Positions 28,919-39,100 of a stretch of 64,000 bases of DNA are shown one piece after another. The position numbers were made by a program, and so were the translations under genes. The stretch is taken from assembly GCA_938743325.2 (NCBI GenBank), contig OW568895.1, positions 188,501 to 252,500 of the forward strand. Direction: 5' to 3'. Source of the stretch: Pycnococcus provasolii. Its lineage: Eukaryota; Chlorophyta; Pseudoscourfieldiophyceae; Pseudoscourfieldiales; Pycnococcaceae. Under the pieces are notes generated by a model that saw only the letters and a program-made list of their open reading frames with translations, was not told the origin of the DNA and made no database searches. The stretch's first letter is position 1. Each line of letters opens with the position of its first letter.

Positions 28919-30940
28919 ATGCCGGCATTGGCGTCGGCGTCGGCGTCGTCAGCAGGTGGTGGTGGTGGTGGTGGTGGTGGTGGTGGTTCTCCAAGTAATA
29001 GTTCGCTGCTCCAAACGATCCACTTAAGTTTACTACGGTGTATCCATCCGTCGAAACGTCTCAATAATTCTCTCAGTTGTCTCGCCTCTCGCCAATGCCT
29101 CTCGTCATTGCACTATGTGTGCGAATACAGTGAGAGCTTAGAAGATGAACTTGACGAGGACTCCCTTCACCAACTTCTTGATGACAACAACTCCAGCTCT
29201 TTCTCCATGCTTTCTTTCTTGACCACGCTCGCCGACGTTGCGCTGGTGTGCTCCTCCTCCTGCTCCTCTGAGATGTTGTTGACGGCGCAACTTCATCTCG
29301 CATTGGGAGCCTGCGCGAACCTTGTCGCAGCCCTACCTGCAAACTTCACAAGGCCGATCGCCGCCAAACTTGTCGACGCTGCAGCCGTATGCGCACACAA
29401 CGCACCAACGCCTGTGGTGAACCTGGCAAGCAATGTATTCGCACAAGACCAAGAAAGCATTTCAGGCACAACCCCACAAACGCAAGCGAAGTGGAGAAAC
29501 TTGCTTGCTGCTCAACTAGGAAATATCGAGGACACCGACGACGTCGACAGCGCTATCGCCGTCATCGTAGACGCACTCTGCCACGACGACGGCGATGTGC
29601 GCGAGGCGGCGGCGGCCGCCGCCGCCGCAGGACCCGACGCCGTCTCCGCTGTCGCCTGTGCCGCATGTCGTTCGCAAGACGGCGCCGCAGATGCACTTGC
29701 GCGCGCACTCTTCGAAGACGCGTGGGCACTTGCGGATGACGCGACGAAAAGACTGGACAACATCGACGACATAATCACTGTCCTTCGTCGACATGCCAAA
29801 AAATCACCACGTGCTGCTGAGACGTTGCGTGCGCTCCAATCAGGCGACGAAAACAAAAAGGACGACGACGGCGATGACAACCGCAATCCAGCTGCTCTCG
29901 AGCGTCTGCTTGGAGACCACGCCAACAAGGCAAGCACGACGCGGCCGCTATCTAAACTTGTTTTCATGCGCCGCTCGTCAATCAGCTCGCATGGCATCGT
30001 GTCTGTGGCACAGCACGGCAAGTCGTGGTGCGTGCTGCGCCTCGGATGCTGCCCACAGGGATGCTACCACACCGACGATGGAGACTCCGCGCTAGGCTTC
30101 GACTACGTGCGAGCGCTCGCGGCGTGCGCATCGCCGACAATAAACACAAAGGCGGCTTGCCTTAGTATAGGACTTGGCGCGGGTTCGCTTCCACGCTTCT
30201 TTGCACGACGTGGGGGATTTGGAGCGTGTCACGTGCTCGAGCTGGATGCGGCTGTCGTGGAAGCGTGCAAGACAACGTTACATCTGCGATGCGATGTCGT
30301 AGGTGGGGAAGATGTTGCGCGAGCATTGGGATGGGAAGGTGGCGGACATCGGCGTGGTCAAGGTGTGCGCGTGTGGATTGGAGATGGTGCGGATGCTCTC
30401 CCTCATCTCGTGAATGATGACAATACATCGTACGCAGCGATCTTCGTCGATGCCTACGACAGCCGTGGTCGTGTGCCAACATCATTCTACGAAGCCAATA
30501 TCCTTCGTGCTTGTTGTACGCTAGCCGCACGCCACGTCGTGCAGACTCGCTTGCCCGCCGTGGTGGTTGCGAATGTCTTCGACGGTACTGCCGAGGCGCG
30601 TGCGGACCTGTTGTCTTTGGCCACCACGTTGAATGCAGAATCTGAGATTGTGTGTGAAAGCATGCATGTGCACACGAGCACGCCGCATACCGTTCCGCTC
30701 GTTTCATCCACAGGCCGCGCTAATTCTGCGCTCGCCTTGTGGTTTCGATTCAGTGAATCGCGCGAAAAGCGCAAGGCACCTTTCATTCCCTCTCCGACAA
30801 CAAATGCGAACACCCTTTTATGGCCCTTCGACCCAAACTTGTATCTGCAAGGAGCACGTGCTGTGGACATGGGTGGTGGTGATGTTGGTGGTGTTGGTGA
30901 CCCACCAGGAAAGCGAAGACGTGGTATAACAAATATGTAA
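28919..30940 (+). CDS. Spermidine-synthase-fold protein with long N-terminal region
   Basis: The 673-aa product starts at the ATG at 28919; the longer frame begins with GTG. A Gly11 run follows the start. Residues ~30-385 are helical and Ala/Asp rich with no family I recognise; they may form alpha-helical repeats. The C-terminal ~270 residues have a SAM-type Rossmann fold: CLSIGLGAGSLPRFF (~415), HVLELDAAVVEACK, WIGDGADALPHL and AAIFVDAYDS, as in spermidine-synthase-like methyltransferases. Polyamine synthesis itself cannot be claimed, because the usual substrate residues are not evident. It converges on the phosphatase-kinase gene, with only 22 bp between the two stop codons. Confidence 0.65.
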   Translation: MPALASASASSAGGGGGGGGGGGSPSNSSLLQTIHLSLLRCIHPSKRLNNSLSCLASRQCLSSLHYVCEYSESLEDELDEDSLHQLLDDNNSSSFSMLSFLTTLADVALVCSSSCSSEMLLTAQLHLALGACANLVAALPANFTRPIAAKLVDAAAVCAHNAPTPVVNLASNVFAQDQESISGTTPQTQAKWRNLLAAQLGNIEDTDDVDSAIAVIVDALCHDDGDVREAAAAAAAAGPDAVSAVACAACRSQDGAADALARALFEDAWALADDATKRLDNIDDIITVLRRHAKKSPRAAETLRALQSGDENKKDDDGDDNRNPAALERLLGDHANKASTTRPLSKLVFMRRSSISSHGIVSVAQHGKSWCVLRLGCCPQGCYHTDDGDSALGFDYVRALAACASPTINTKAACLSIGLGAGSLPRFFARRGGFGACHVLELDAAVVEACKTTLHLRCDVVGGEDVARALGWEGGGHRRGQGVRVWIGDGADALPHLVNDDNTSYAAIFVDAYDSRGRVPTSFYEANILRACCTLAARHVVQTRLPAVVVANVFDGTAEARADLLSLATTLNAESEIVCESMHVHTSTPHTVPLVSSTGRANSALALWFRFSESREKRKAPFIPSPTTNANTLLWPFDPNLYLQGARAVDMGGGDVGGVGDPPGKRRRGITNM

Positions 30941-30945
30941 ATCTT

Positions 30946-30950
30946 TGTAA
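30946..30950 (+). terminator. TGTAA poly(A) signal
   Basis: One TGTAA overlaps the stop codon of the spermidine-synthase-like gene (30936-30940) and another follows 5 bp later. They fall inside the 22-bp gap before the converging neighbour. Confidence 0.4.
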
Positions 30951-30962
30951 TATAACTAAATT

Positions 30963-33602
30963 TCAAGCAGTACGCGCCTCGCGCTTCCTCAGCATGTTGT
31001 CCGCCTGACGAACGAGCCAGCAGGCGTGATCCACTGATTTGTTGTAGGAATTGCGGCCTAGTGATTTTCGATTCGCAGCGAGAGTTGTTGGACTCGCTTT
31101 GACACGAGCCCACTGATACGCAAACACGCAACGGCACATGTCGAGCACAGCCGATTCGTATTGCTGCGTGAGCACGTCACGAGGAAGCAGAAGGCGCGCC
31201 TCATCGATATTATCCGCCGCACCGTAGCGCACGAAGCTCTCCATCAAGCACGTGTGGTAATGATCCAGCAACGCCTCCTCCTTCGATCCGTCCGCAGATA
31301 AACACTCAATCCGTAAAGCTGCGACAATGTGATGAGCCACATCGGTGGCGGCGAGGCCGAAGCCGCACCACTGAAAGTCGATGAATCCCACGCCAACTGT
31401 GCCATCATCCTCGTCTCGGAAGAACACGTTTCCCTGCTTTGGGTCACCGTGTATCAGACACTTGCATCCAACTCCATTTCCAGTCGAGCCAAATGGATGC
31501 GCTTCCGCACCCACCTCCGCGGCAATACGTTGCAGTCTTTCACCTATTGTCGCAATCTCCACACCCTTGAGCATCGGTGACTTGGCAAACGCTTCGGCAA
31601 AATTTTCGCAGTGCATAGGCCAGTGTTCAGCGACGAGTGTCGTCAGTTGCTCGGCAGGCTGCATGGACGGCTGCCAGTACGCACCCGATGGCCAGACGGA
31701 AGACGTCAGCTCGTCTTGCGTCTCCTGTGATGCGGTACGCCAGAAAGCCGAATTCTCCCAAAAGTATGCATGCATCTTCGCCAAACCGGCGAGAGCTGCG
31801 TGTGCCTGTCTCTCGTCTAAAAGCCAAGATTGCGACCATCCATCCGACTCACGAAATTCTTGCAGGAGCAGCCCGAAGCGGCTTTCAATTGGGTCATGCT
31901 CGCAAGGCCTAAGATCCACGGCGTACGCTCGTGCGACCGGAACGCCGCTTTCCACGAGCGCCTCGCATGCCGCGGAGCCCAGAAACGACGCTTCCACGCC
32001 GTATGATTTCGTGTCTCTGGCCAGCTTCAGTGGTGCCGTGCGTGCTTTTAGACGCGCATGCTCTAGGTCACCCATGACGATACGCTTGTAGAATGCCGAT
32101 GCGGGAGGTGAAGGTACCGACGGCGACGGGCTCGCCGTGGTTGGCTGCCAATCAAAATCAAGGCGGCACGCGTCACTCATCAAACCTCGCACGGACCCCT
32201 TTTCTGGTGCTGAGTAACCAACGAGTTTGTATGCAGTCTCCTGCCCCGGCATCACCGATCCGAGAACTGCACGTTCCATCCAATCTCGATCTAGCGGTGC
32301 GCCCTCGAGACTTCGTGCTACATCCGCAGACTGTGCGATGCCATTGCGAACTTCAGCGTCGCCGTAGGCGCCATCTAGCAGCTTCAGAATTCGCGCATCT
32401 TCTCGCATTGCCTCACACACTTTGTCATGGTCGCCACGCCGTCCAGATCCTGATGCGATAACGCCGAGTGCATTGACGAGCCCTCCCGGCGCATCGGCGT
32501 CGTGCACAAGCGGAGCTCCAAAGAGATCGCTCACGTGCCCGCCCGTTGCCCGAACGACTGCTTCGGGTGCGCATGTATCCCACAGGCTTGTGCCAAAGTG
32601 CATAAGTGCAAAGTCAGCCCGCTCAGCGGCTACACAGAGCATCTTGTTGCCCGCACCGCCCTGGATCTCGTGCCTGACGGAATCTTCGCCGAGACTTGCA
32701 GCCAAGCAATCGCGTGCCGCGGCGAGAGTTGCGTTCTTGCTGTCTCCTGTCAAATTCACCGTGCTTGCATCGCCGAGTCTCTGAGCGTGCAGCGGCACGC
32801 CACCCTGTCTTTCTTGACCATCCTCGCCGACGACGCCTGAGCCGCCTTCCTCACCAACGATGCCGTATACGACGCAAGGCGCGCTTCCGTCAGCGGGAAA
32901 GGGCAAGCCGATGGCACCCGCGATAGCCCGTCCACGCCGCGCGACGCCAACGAGTGTTTGCACGGCACCGAGTCTTCCCTCAACGAACTCTCGCGTGCCG
33001 TCCACCGGGTCAACGAATACCGTGAGTTCGTCGACTGCGACTGTCGCTTCGTTCCCGCCTAGTTGTTTCAGGAGGTTATCTCGCAGCGCGGGTCCTTTTG
33101 CTGCCTGTTCCATCTCAGCGGCGCTGCATCCCGCGCTTCCATCCTCCTCTCCGACGATGCGCGCGGCTTGTATTGCGGGCGTGGAAGCGAGTGCAGCGAT
33201 GATCGCTTTTTGTGCCGCCAAGTCCGCCTCTGTGAGCATGGATCGCGCGTCACCTTCCACTTTCATCGACGCGGCGATTCGACGGCCACCCTCCCTTTGA
33301 GAATTCGATTCCGAACCACCTTGAATTTGTTCATCGTGTACTCTTCTAATTTCAAACAAGCCTCTCAGTGAAGCATCGACCAGAATTGACGTCAATGCTG
33401 AGAGGGAGATCCGGTGATCCTCCATATGAACCAAACCACCAACCTCTTGAAAACCACCACCACGACCTGATGATGATGATGAAGATGAAGAAGGACAGGA
33501 AGAAGGACAGGAAGAAGAATGACGTCCTTGTCGCACACCAACACAACCACGCACACGCACACGCACACGCCCGAGGTTGAGGCCCGATGAAAACGAGAGC
33601 AT
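30963..33602 (-). CDS. Fusion: 3'(2'),5'-bisphosphate nucleotidase + EcKinase-like kinase
   Basis: The 879-aa frame starts at the ATG at 33602; a second plausible ATG at 33425 (MEDHRISLSALTS) would give 820 aa. The N-terminal domain is a BPNT1-like phosphatase of the inositol-monophosphatase family, with GEED (~153), DPVDGTREFVEG (~198) and WDTCAPEAV (~340). All metal ligands are kept, so it should hydrolyse 3'-phosphoadenosine 5'-phosphate or a similar substrate. The C-terminal ~390 residues form an aminoglycoside-phosphotransferase/ecdysteroid-kinase-like fold, with CLIHGDPKQGNVFF (~717) and GFIDFQWCG (~740). Its substrate is unknown. The Ser/Arg-rich first 60 residues could be a targeting peptide. 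No intron or stop separates the domains. Confidence 0.8.
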   Translation of the reverse strand: MLSFSSGLNLGRVRVRVRGCVGVRQGRHSSSCPSSCPSSSSSSSSGRGGGFQEVGGLVHMEDHRISLSALTSILVDASLRGLFEIRRVHDEQIQGGSESNSQREGGRRIAASMKVEGDARSMLTEADLAAQKAIIAALASTPAIQAARIVGEEDGSAGCSAAEMEQAAKGPALRDNLLKQLGGNEATVAVDELTVFVDPVDGTREFVEGRLGAVQTLVGVARRGRAIAGAIGLPFPADGSAPCVVYGIVGEEGGSGVVGEDGQERQGGVPLHAQRLGDASTVNLTGDSKNATLAAARDCLAASLGEDSVRHEIQGGAGNKMLCVAAERADFALMHFGTSLWDTCAPEAVVRATGGHVSDLFGAPLVHDADAPGGLVNALGVIASGSGRRGDHDKVCEAMREDARILKLLDGAYGDAEVRNGIAQSADVARSLEGAPLDRDWMERAVLGSVMPGQETAYKLVGYSAPEKGSVRGLMSDACRLDFDWQPTTASPSPSVPSPPASAFYKRIVMGDLEHARLKARTAPLKLARDTKSYGVEASFLGSAACEALVESGVPVARAYAVDLRPCEHDPIESRFGLLLQEFRESDGWSQSWLLDERQAHAALAGLAKMHAYFWENSAFWRTASQETQDELTSSVWPSGAYWQPSMQPAEQLTTLVAEHWPMHCENFAEAFAKSPMLKGVEIATIGERLQRIAAEVGAEAHPFGSTGNGVGCKCLIHGDPKQGNVFFRDEDDGTVGVGFIDFQWCGFGLAATDVAHHIVAALRIECLSADGSKEEALLDHYHTCLMESFVRYGAADNIDEARLLLPRDVLTQQYESAVLDMCRCVFAYQWARVKASPTTLAANRKSLGRNSYNKSVDHACWLVRQADNMLRKREARTA

Positions 33603-33664
33603 GCACACCTCTCTGTGGAGAATGATGCGATCTTTTCAAGGGGATAAGATGAAGATGAGATGAG

Positions 33665-33929
33665 TGTTGCCGTCTCCAACGGCAAATCCATCCCCTAATC
33701 ATACAAATCAATCCCCTAATCATTCAAATCACCTTTTTGAACCGTTTGTCACGTCTTGACCTGCCGCCATCACATGGCATCACATCAAGACGTTTCAAGA
33801 CGTGCTCGCGCGCTTTCTGACGCGCTTGACTCGCGGCGCGCTGGCGGCGCGCCCTACTTTCTGACCCTAGTAATAAGATCATTCTACTTTCTTGATTAAC
33901 TTTCCCTTCACGCCATAGCTGACGGCTAT
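33665..33929 (+). repeat. 5' LTR
   Basis: The LTR begins TGTTGCCGTC and ends GACGGCTAT, so its ends are partly complementary. It carries two direct TCAAGACGT motifs and one inverted ACGTCTTGA, plus GC-rich palindromic GGCGCGCTGGCGGCGCGCC. It lies 63 bp from the ATG at 33602 of the divergent fusion gene. Confidence 0.93.
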
Positions 33930-33984
33930 ACTTGGTGGAGACGCTTAGTGCTTATCTCTGTACGACACTCACAACGCTCAAACA

Positions 33985-34845
33985 ATGGTGGCGCAGTCAC
34001 CGACACCATCCCTCATCTCTCGCCTTCGCGACGCAGTGATGTCGCCTTTTCGGCAGACAAACGCGCAGGGTGCACCCTACGCGGCTGAATCGCAGATTCC
34101 GCGAAACGAACATGTGGACGACGACATCACGCCGACACCTACCGCTGAAGCGTCGTCATCCTTCGACTCGGATCAGTCTCATCCTCCTCCGCCACCACCT
34201 CCTCCACCGCCTCCTCCGCCACCGCCGGCGCAGGAGAACACAGCCGGAGACTTGCAGGCTGCTATCGCGATGCTCATGCAACAACAGCAGCAGCAGAACC
34301 AACTCATGCAGCAACGCATGGAACAACAACAACAACAACAACAACAGCAGCAGCAACACCTACTTGCTCTGATCCAAGCGTCGCATTCGCAGCTAGGATC
34401 AACACCTACATCGACTCCGTCCAAAATTCCCGCCGATTCAACATCGAAATCGACAGCTGCCCCGAGGGTGCACGTCCCGGAATACATGGTGACAGATTTT
34501 ACGGTGCAACTGGACGTCGACTTAGATACGTTCATTCTGCAGATGGAGGAGATTCTAGATCGCGCTGGATGCACGCAACAGCACGTCAAGCTCGCTTTCG
34601 TCGCTGATTTCCTGAAGGGGCGATCGAACAAGTGGTGGTGGACCGAACGACGTTCGAAGCAGATCGACACTTGGGTCGCATTCTGCGCAGCTCTTCGTGA
34701 TCACGCCACCAGCCGGGGAGTGCGCGAGTCGCGTATCACCGCGTTCGAAGAACTCGTCCAACAGCCGGGACAGTCCGATCGTGAGTGGAAATTATCGCTG
34801 CTGGATACCCACAACATTGCTCAGTGGAACCTGGGAACACTCTGA
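33985..34845 (+). CDS. Retrotransposon gag-like protein
   Basis: This 286-aa single ORF is the only one in the LTR element. It contains a Pro12 run (~70-83), a Gln-rich stretch (~90-125), then a helical capsid-like region with FLKGRSNKWWWTERRSK, recalling the retrotransposon gag domain. The nucleocapsid zinc knuckle and all pol domains are absent. The frame ends 27 bp before the 3' LTR, as if an internal deletion joined gag to the end of the element. Confidence 0.8.
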   Translation: MVAQSPTPSLISRLRDAVMSPFRQTNAQGAPYAAESQIPRNEHVDDDITPTPTAEASSSFDSDQSHPPPPPPPPPPPPPPPAQENTAGDLQAAIAMLMQQQQQQNQLMQQRMEQQQQQQQQQQQHLLALIQASHSQLGSTPTSTPSKIPADSTSKSTAAPRVHVPEYMVTDFTVQLDVDLDTFILQMEEILDRAGCTQQHVKLAFVADFLKGRSNKWWWTERRSKQIDTWVAFCAALRDHATSRGVRESRITAFEELVQQPGQSDREWKLSLLDTHNIAQWNLGTL

Positions 34846-34871
34846 CCCACCCAGGACGGAGGGGGGGCGAG

Positions 34872-35136
34872 TGTTGCCGTCTCCAACGGCAAATCCATCC
34901 CCTAATCATACAAATCAATCCCCTAATCATTCAAATCACCTTTTTGAACCGTTTGTCACGTCTTGACCTGCCGCCATCACATGGCATCACATCAAGACGT
35001 TTCAAGACGTGCTCGCGCGCTTTCTGACGCGCTTGACTCGCGGCGCGCTGGCGGCGCGCCCTACTTTCTGACCCTAGTAATAAGATCATTCTACTTTCTT
35101 GATTAACTTTCCCTTCACGCCATAGCTGACGGCTAT
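34872..35136 (+). repeat. 3' LTR
   Basis: This copy is identical to the 5' LTR over 265 bp. It is followed by the ATGAG target duplication. Confidence 0.93.
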
Positions 35137-35149
35137 ATGAGGGAAATCG

Positions 35150-35255
35150 AAGTAAAATCTTTAGGGGGTTCGCGGTCGAATTAAGAGTTAGGGGTTTCGC
35201 GTTCGAATTAGGGGTTCGAAGTAGGGGTTCGAAGTAGGGGTTCGCCCTCTCCAAA
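35150..35255. repeat. Degenerate TTAGGGGTTCG-type repeat
   Basis: Imperfect units of GAATTAGGGGTTCG and GAAGTAGGGGTTCG fill the space between the retrotransposon and the next gene. They resemble the telomere-like tracts elsewhere but with a longer unit. Confidence 0.6.
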
Positions 35256-35275
35256 ATCATTTTATCATTTGCCAC

Positions 35276-36016
35276 ATGTCATCATGGCGCGACACGCTCT
35301 TCGTCTGGCGCGGTGAATTGGTTGTGCTTGGAGAAGGAGTAGCCTTGTTGGAAGAGGGTGAAGATGATGTCGGCTCTTCTTCTGAAAAAGGTGCTTCCTA
35401 TAAATGGCGTGGCTATTGGGTAGGTGTCGACGCTGCAAACGCCGCTGCCTGTAACATGCCGCGACCCTATAGGTTTGGCGCCTCCGAGGCTGACGGCGAG
35501 TTCGTCGCGGCGCTAGCAGGCGCGCCGATACCATGCGTGGAGCCCATCCTCGCCTCAAGCAGCAAATACACACTCGACGGGGATCAGTGGCACGACGACG
35601 AGTCGCACGAGATTGTCGTTTCGCAACATTCCGACGTGGATGGCGCGCGGCTCGTTGCAGCAAGCGGTTACAACGAGTTCGGGCATTTCGTGAGCGTTGG
35701 AAGCCTCGAAGGCGGCGTCTTGTGTCTCGCGCGGAGATACCTTGAAAAGCGAGACGAGAGGTGTGTAATGCGTGCACAACAAGTGCTCAACGTGGCAGCA
35801 GCATCAGGGGCAGTGGGCGGGGAGGCGCCGTGGCGCACCGCTGCGGATTTAATGGTTTCGGCCTTGCAGCCGCGCAAGCGTGCGCGCGGCGGAGCGAGCG
35901 AGCAGCCCGCAACAGCGGGAAGCGGTGGGAACGAAGTCAAAGGCCGTGGACGTCTGCCGAAATCGGCGGACGGGAGGCGCCAACGGGAGAGAGGGGAGGG
36001 CGGCACGTACAAGTAA
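35276..36016 (+). CDS. Conserved-looking protein of unknown function
   Basis: The 246-aa single-exon product has a well-structured N-terminal two thirds with motifs WRDTLFVWRGELVVLG, YKWRGYWVGVDA, NEFGHFVSVGSL and LCLARRYLEKRDERCV. These read like a compact globular domain. The last ~60 residues are basic, Gly/Arg rich and disordered, with a KPRKRAR-like cluster (QPRKRARGG) that could be a nuclear signal. I do not recognise the family. It is immediately downstream of the retrotransposon, on the same strand. Confidence 0.6.
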   Translation: MSSWRDTLFVWRGELVVLGEGVALLEEGEDDVGSSSEKGASYKWRGYWVGVDAANAAACNMPRPYRFGASEADGEFVAALAGAPIPCVEPILASSSKYTLDGDQWHDDESHEIVVSQHSDVDGARLVAASGYNEFGHFVSVGSLEGGVLCLARRYLEKRDERCVMRAQQVLNVAAASGAVGGEAPWRTAADLMVSALQPRKRARGGASEQPATAGSGGNEVKGRGRLPKSADGRRQRERGEGGTYK

Positions 36017-36104
36017 CGCCACTTGATTTCCCGTTGACGAGTTGAAAGAGTTGTTATTATGAAAAGAAATGAAAACGAAGAAATCGTTCGAGAGAGAAGT
36101 CACC

Positions 36105-39100
36105 TTATCCCGTGTTCTGCAATCCAGACGCGATGCCCTTAATGGTGATCTGCATCGTGTCCTCGACGCAGCTCAAGTAGCTGTTCACGTTCGGGTTCAA
36201 CTTCGCAACACTCTGGAACACCTCCGGAATGTCGAGCTCGTCTTTCGGGATGGATTTCGAGTCGAAACCTTCCTCTCGTGCCTTACGCACATCCTTCAGG
36301 CAAATCGCTTGAAGCACGTTCAGAGGTACAATGTACGGCGCACGCATGTCCAGACGGTGCTTGAGCAGATCCTGGTAGTGGAAGCCATCGTCGTCAAGGC
36401 TCTCATCATCATTTGTCAGCAACGCATCGTGGCTGGTAACTTGGAGCAGCATCTTAAGCGTCTCGTCGTATGAAGATCCCAACTTCTTGCCAAAACCGTG
36501 CAAGCTCGGATCCACCAGCTCGTCCTCGTACAGCTGCGCAATGCGCTTCTCGCTCTTCGCCAGCACCATTTCAAGCATGTCAACCGTCACCTTGAAGAAC
36601 GGCCAGTCGCGGTACATGGCCCTAAGATCTTCGCCATGGCCTTCATCCCAGAGAGTTTTCAGCGCCTTGCCCACGCCGAGCCAAACGGGTAGGTTAAAGC
36701 GTGTCTGCGTCCACGAGAAGATCCACGGGATTGCTCGAAGGGATGTGACGGTCATGTTGTTCTTTCGCTTCGACGGACGGCTGCCAATATTCAGGCGCGC
36801 AAGCTCCTGCGCAGGTGTCGCTTCGTTAAAGTATTTGATGAAGTCGGGATCCTGGAACACAATCCTGCGATACTCGTCGCAGCTATCCGACGCGAGCTTC
36901 GCCATCCGATCTCGCCACATCTGATCTGCCGTCGCCGGCGGCTCGAGACTGTGCAGGGCCACCGCGGCGGAGTATAGGTCGAACGTGCGGAATGCCAGCT
37001 CTTGATTAGCGAAAGCCTGCTCAATCACTTCGCCTTGCACTGTGACGCGCAACCTTCCATCGATCGTTCTCGGCGGCTGGCTGAGGATGCCCAGGTGACT
37101 CGGACCACCGCCACGGCCGACAGTGCCACCTCTGCCGTGGAAGAGCGTGAGTTTCACGTCGAATTTGTTGGCCACCTCGGTAATCTTCTCCTGCCCTTCA
37201 TACAACGCCCACGCCGCCGCCAAACGCCCGGCGTCTTTACCAGAATCCGAATAGCCAATCATCACCTCTTGGAATCCTTTGATGTGGTTCAGGTACCACT
37301 TGTTCGAGAATAGCGTGTTCATCACGCCCGGTGCATTGTTCAGGTCATCCAGCCTCTCGAACAACGGCGAAACGCGCAGGCAAAGCTCGTCGCTGCAACC
37401 GCACTCGCGCATCAGCAGCTTGACGCAAAGCACGTCACTTGCACACGTCGACATCGAGATGACGTACGCGCCAAGACTTCCTGGGAAATCGCGCGTGAGT
37501 TCCGCGACGGCACGGAATGTCTCAAGCACCTCCTCAGCCTCTTCATCCGCCTCGATGTGCGCATTGCCCAGCAGCGGCCGCCTTCCCTCGAGCTCCTTGG
37601 TGAGGAATTCAATCTTCTTCGCCTCGTCCCATTCCTTGTAGCTGCCGATGCCCATGTATTGCGTGATGGCATTCATCGCCATCATGTGACGCTCGCTCTC
37701 CTGGCGAATGTCGAGGCAGATGAGATTCAGTCCGAAGCAGCGAATCTGCCGAATCACGTCGCGGAGGTGCCCGTTGGCAATCTTCTCGTCCTTCGTCTCG
37801 CACAGGCTCTTGTAGCAAGCCTCCAGCGGCTCGAGGAGCTCCTCGACGTGCACGTAGACGTCCGTCGACAGAATGTCGCCGACGTTCTCGGAATTGCTGA
37901 ACGACCTGTCGAGGCGGCGCTGCAGGTAATCGCGCGTCGACCACAGCTTGTCGCGGATCTCAGCGAGAATCACGCGGTACGGCTGAGTGTCGGGAATCGG
38001 CTGCCAGAAGTCGGAATAGTTGCGCCGCTTACGGTTCATGGCAATGTCCTCGCGGCTGTAGCCCTCGTGCCTCTTGAGAACTTTTTGAACGCGCTCTTCG
38101 AATTCTTTCGTGCAGCGCCACATACTCAGGTCGAACATGAGCTGCTCAATCTTCTTGAAGTAGATGTTCATCGCACTCAACCTTGCCATGGTGACAACCT
38201 CGCGCGTGCATGATGCGGTCACGAACGGGTTACCGTCGCGGTCTCCGCCCATCCAGCTGCTGAACTTGAAGGTTGACGAGTTGAGCGGCAGTGGCGGCAT
38301 GCCGATGTCGTGCAGCGCCGAGTCGAGACGACGCAGGTAGATTGGCAGGGCGTCAAAAATCACCTCCTGCACGTAGCTAAGTCCCGCGCGCATCTCGTCC
38401 TGCGGCGTCGGTGGCCCGCGTCGGATTTCATCCGTGCGCCACGCAGCCTGCATGAGGCTTACAATCTTCTGCTCCACCTCGTACATCTCGAACGTGCTAA
38501 GCCTCACACGCTTCACGTGCGTGAGCTGCGTGCGAATATCGTTGTAGATTCGCAGAAGGCTTCGTCGCACAGCCTGCGTGGGGTGCGCCGTGAACACGAG
38601 CTCAACCGTCTGGTTCGCGAACTGGCTGTAGATCTCCTCCGGCGAGACGCCACCCTGGACAAGCTCCTTGACGGCGGCGTTCGACGTGCGTGGCTGACCC
38701 TCGATATTCCCTTTGGACGTTCGCATGTACCTGTTCTCGTGAGATGCGGACACTTCCTCCGAGATGTTGTGCAGGTTGACCATGTTGCTGAACGCCGACG
38801 CGACGAGGATGGCCTCGTACTTCTTCAGCTTGCGCACCGAGTCCGCGAGCTTCTGCAGTGACTCGCGCGAGCGCTCGTTGTTGTACTCCTCTCCAAGTGT
38901 GTACATGGCGAACACCTTATTCTTGAAGTCCGCACCAAGTGTTTCTTCGAGCACGCCGCCGAAGAGGCGCCTCACGTAAGCGTCGAGCGCCTCCTCCTCC
39001 TCCTCGAACCTCTGCGTGAGCCCGTCCAGCGACCTTTGGGAGACACCCCCTCCCGCGGGACTTCCCGCGATGTTCTGGGTGCCGAGTGAGAGTTCGTGCG

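Larger units (their letters stand above)
33660..35141 (+). mobile_element. Gag-only LTR retrotransposon (TR-GAG-like), complete
   Basis: Two direct 265-bp LTRs (33665-33929 and 34872-35136) flank a 942-bp interior with one gag-like ORF. The 5-bp target duplication ATGAG is present on both sides (33660-33664, 35137-35141). A purine-rich tract, GGACGGAGGGGGGGCGAG, directly precedes the 3' LTR and fits a polypurine tract. No protease, reverse transcriptase or integrase is encoded, so movement would need enzymes from an autonomous relative. The LTRs are identical base for base in my reading, which indicates a recent insertion. Confidence 0.92.

Noticed and set aside
33929-33965. tRNA primer-binding site after the 5' LTR
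   Set aside because: TTGGTGGAGACGC lies in the right place, but I could not match it to a specific tRNA 3' end, so it is not listed as a feature.
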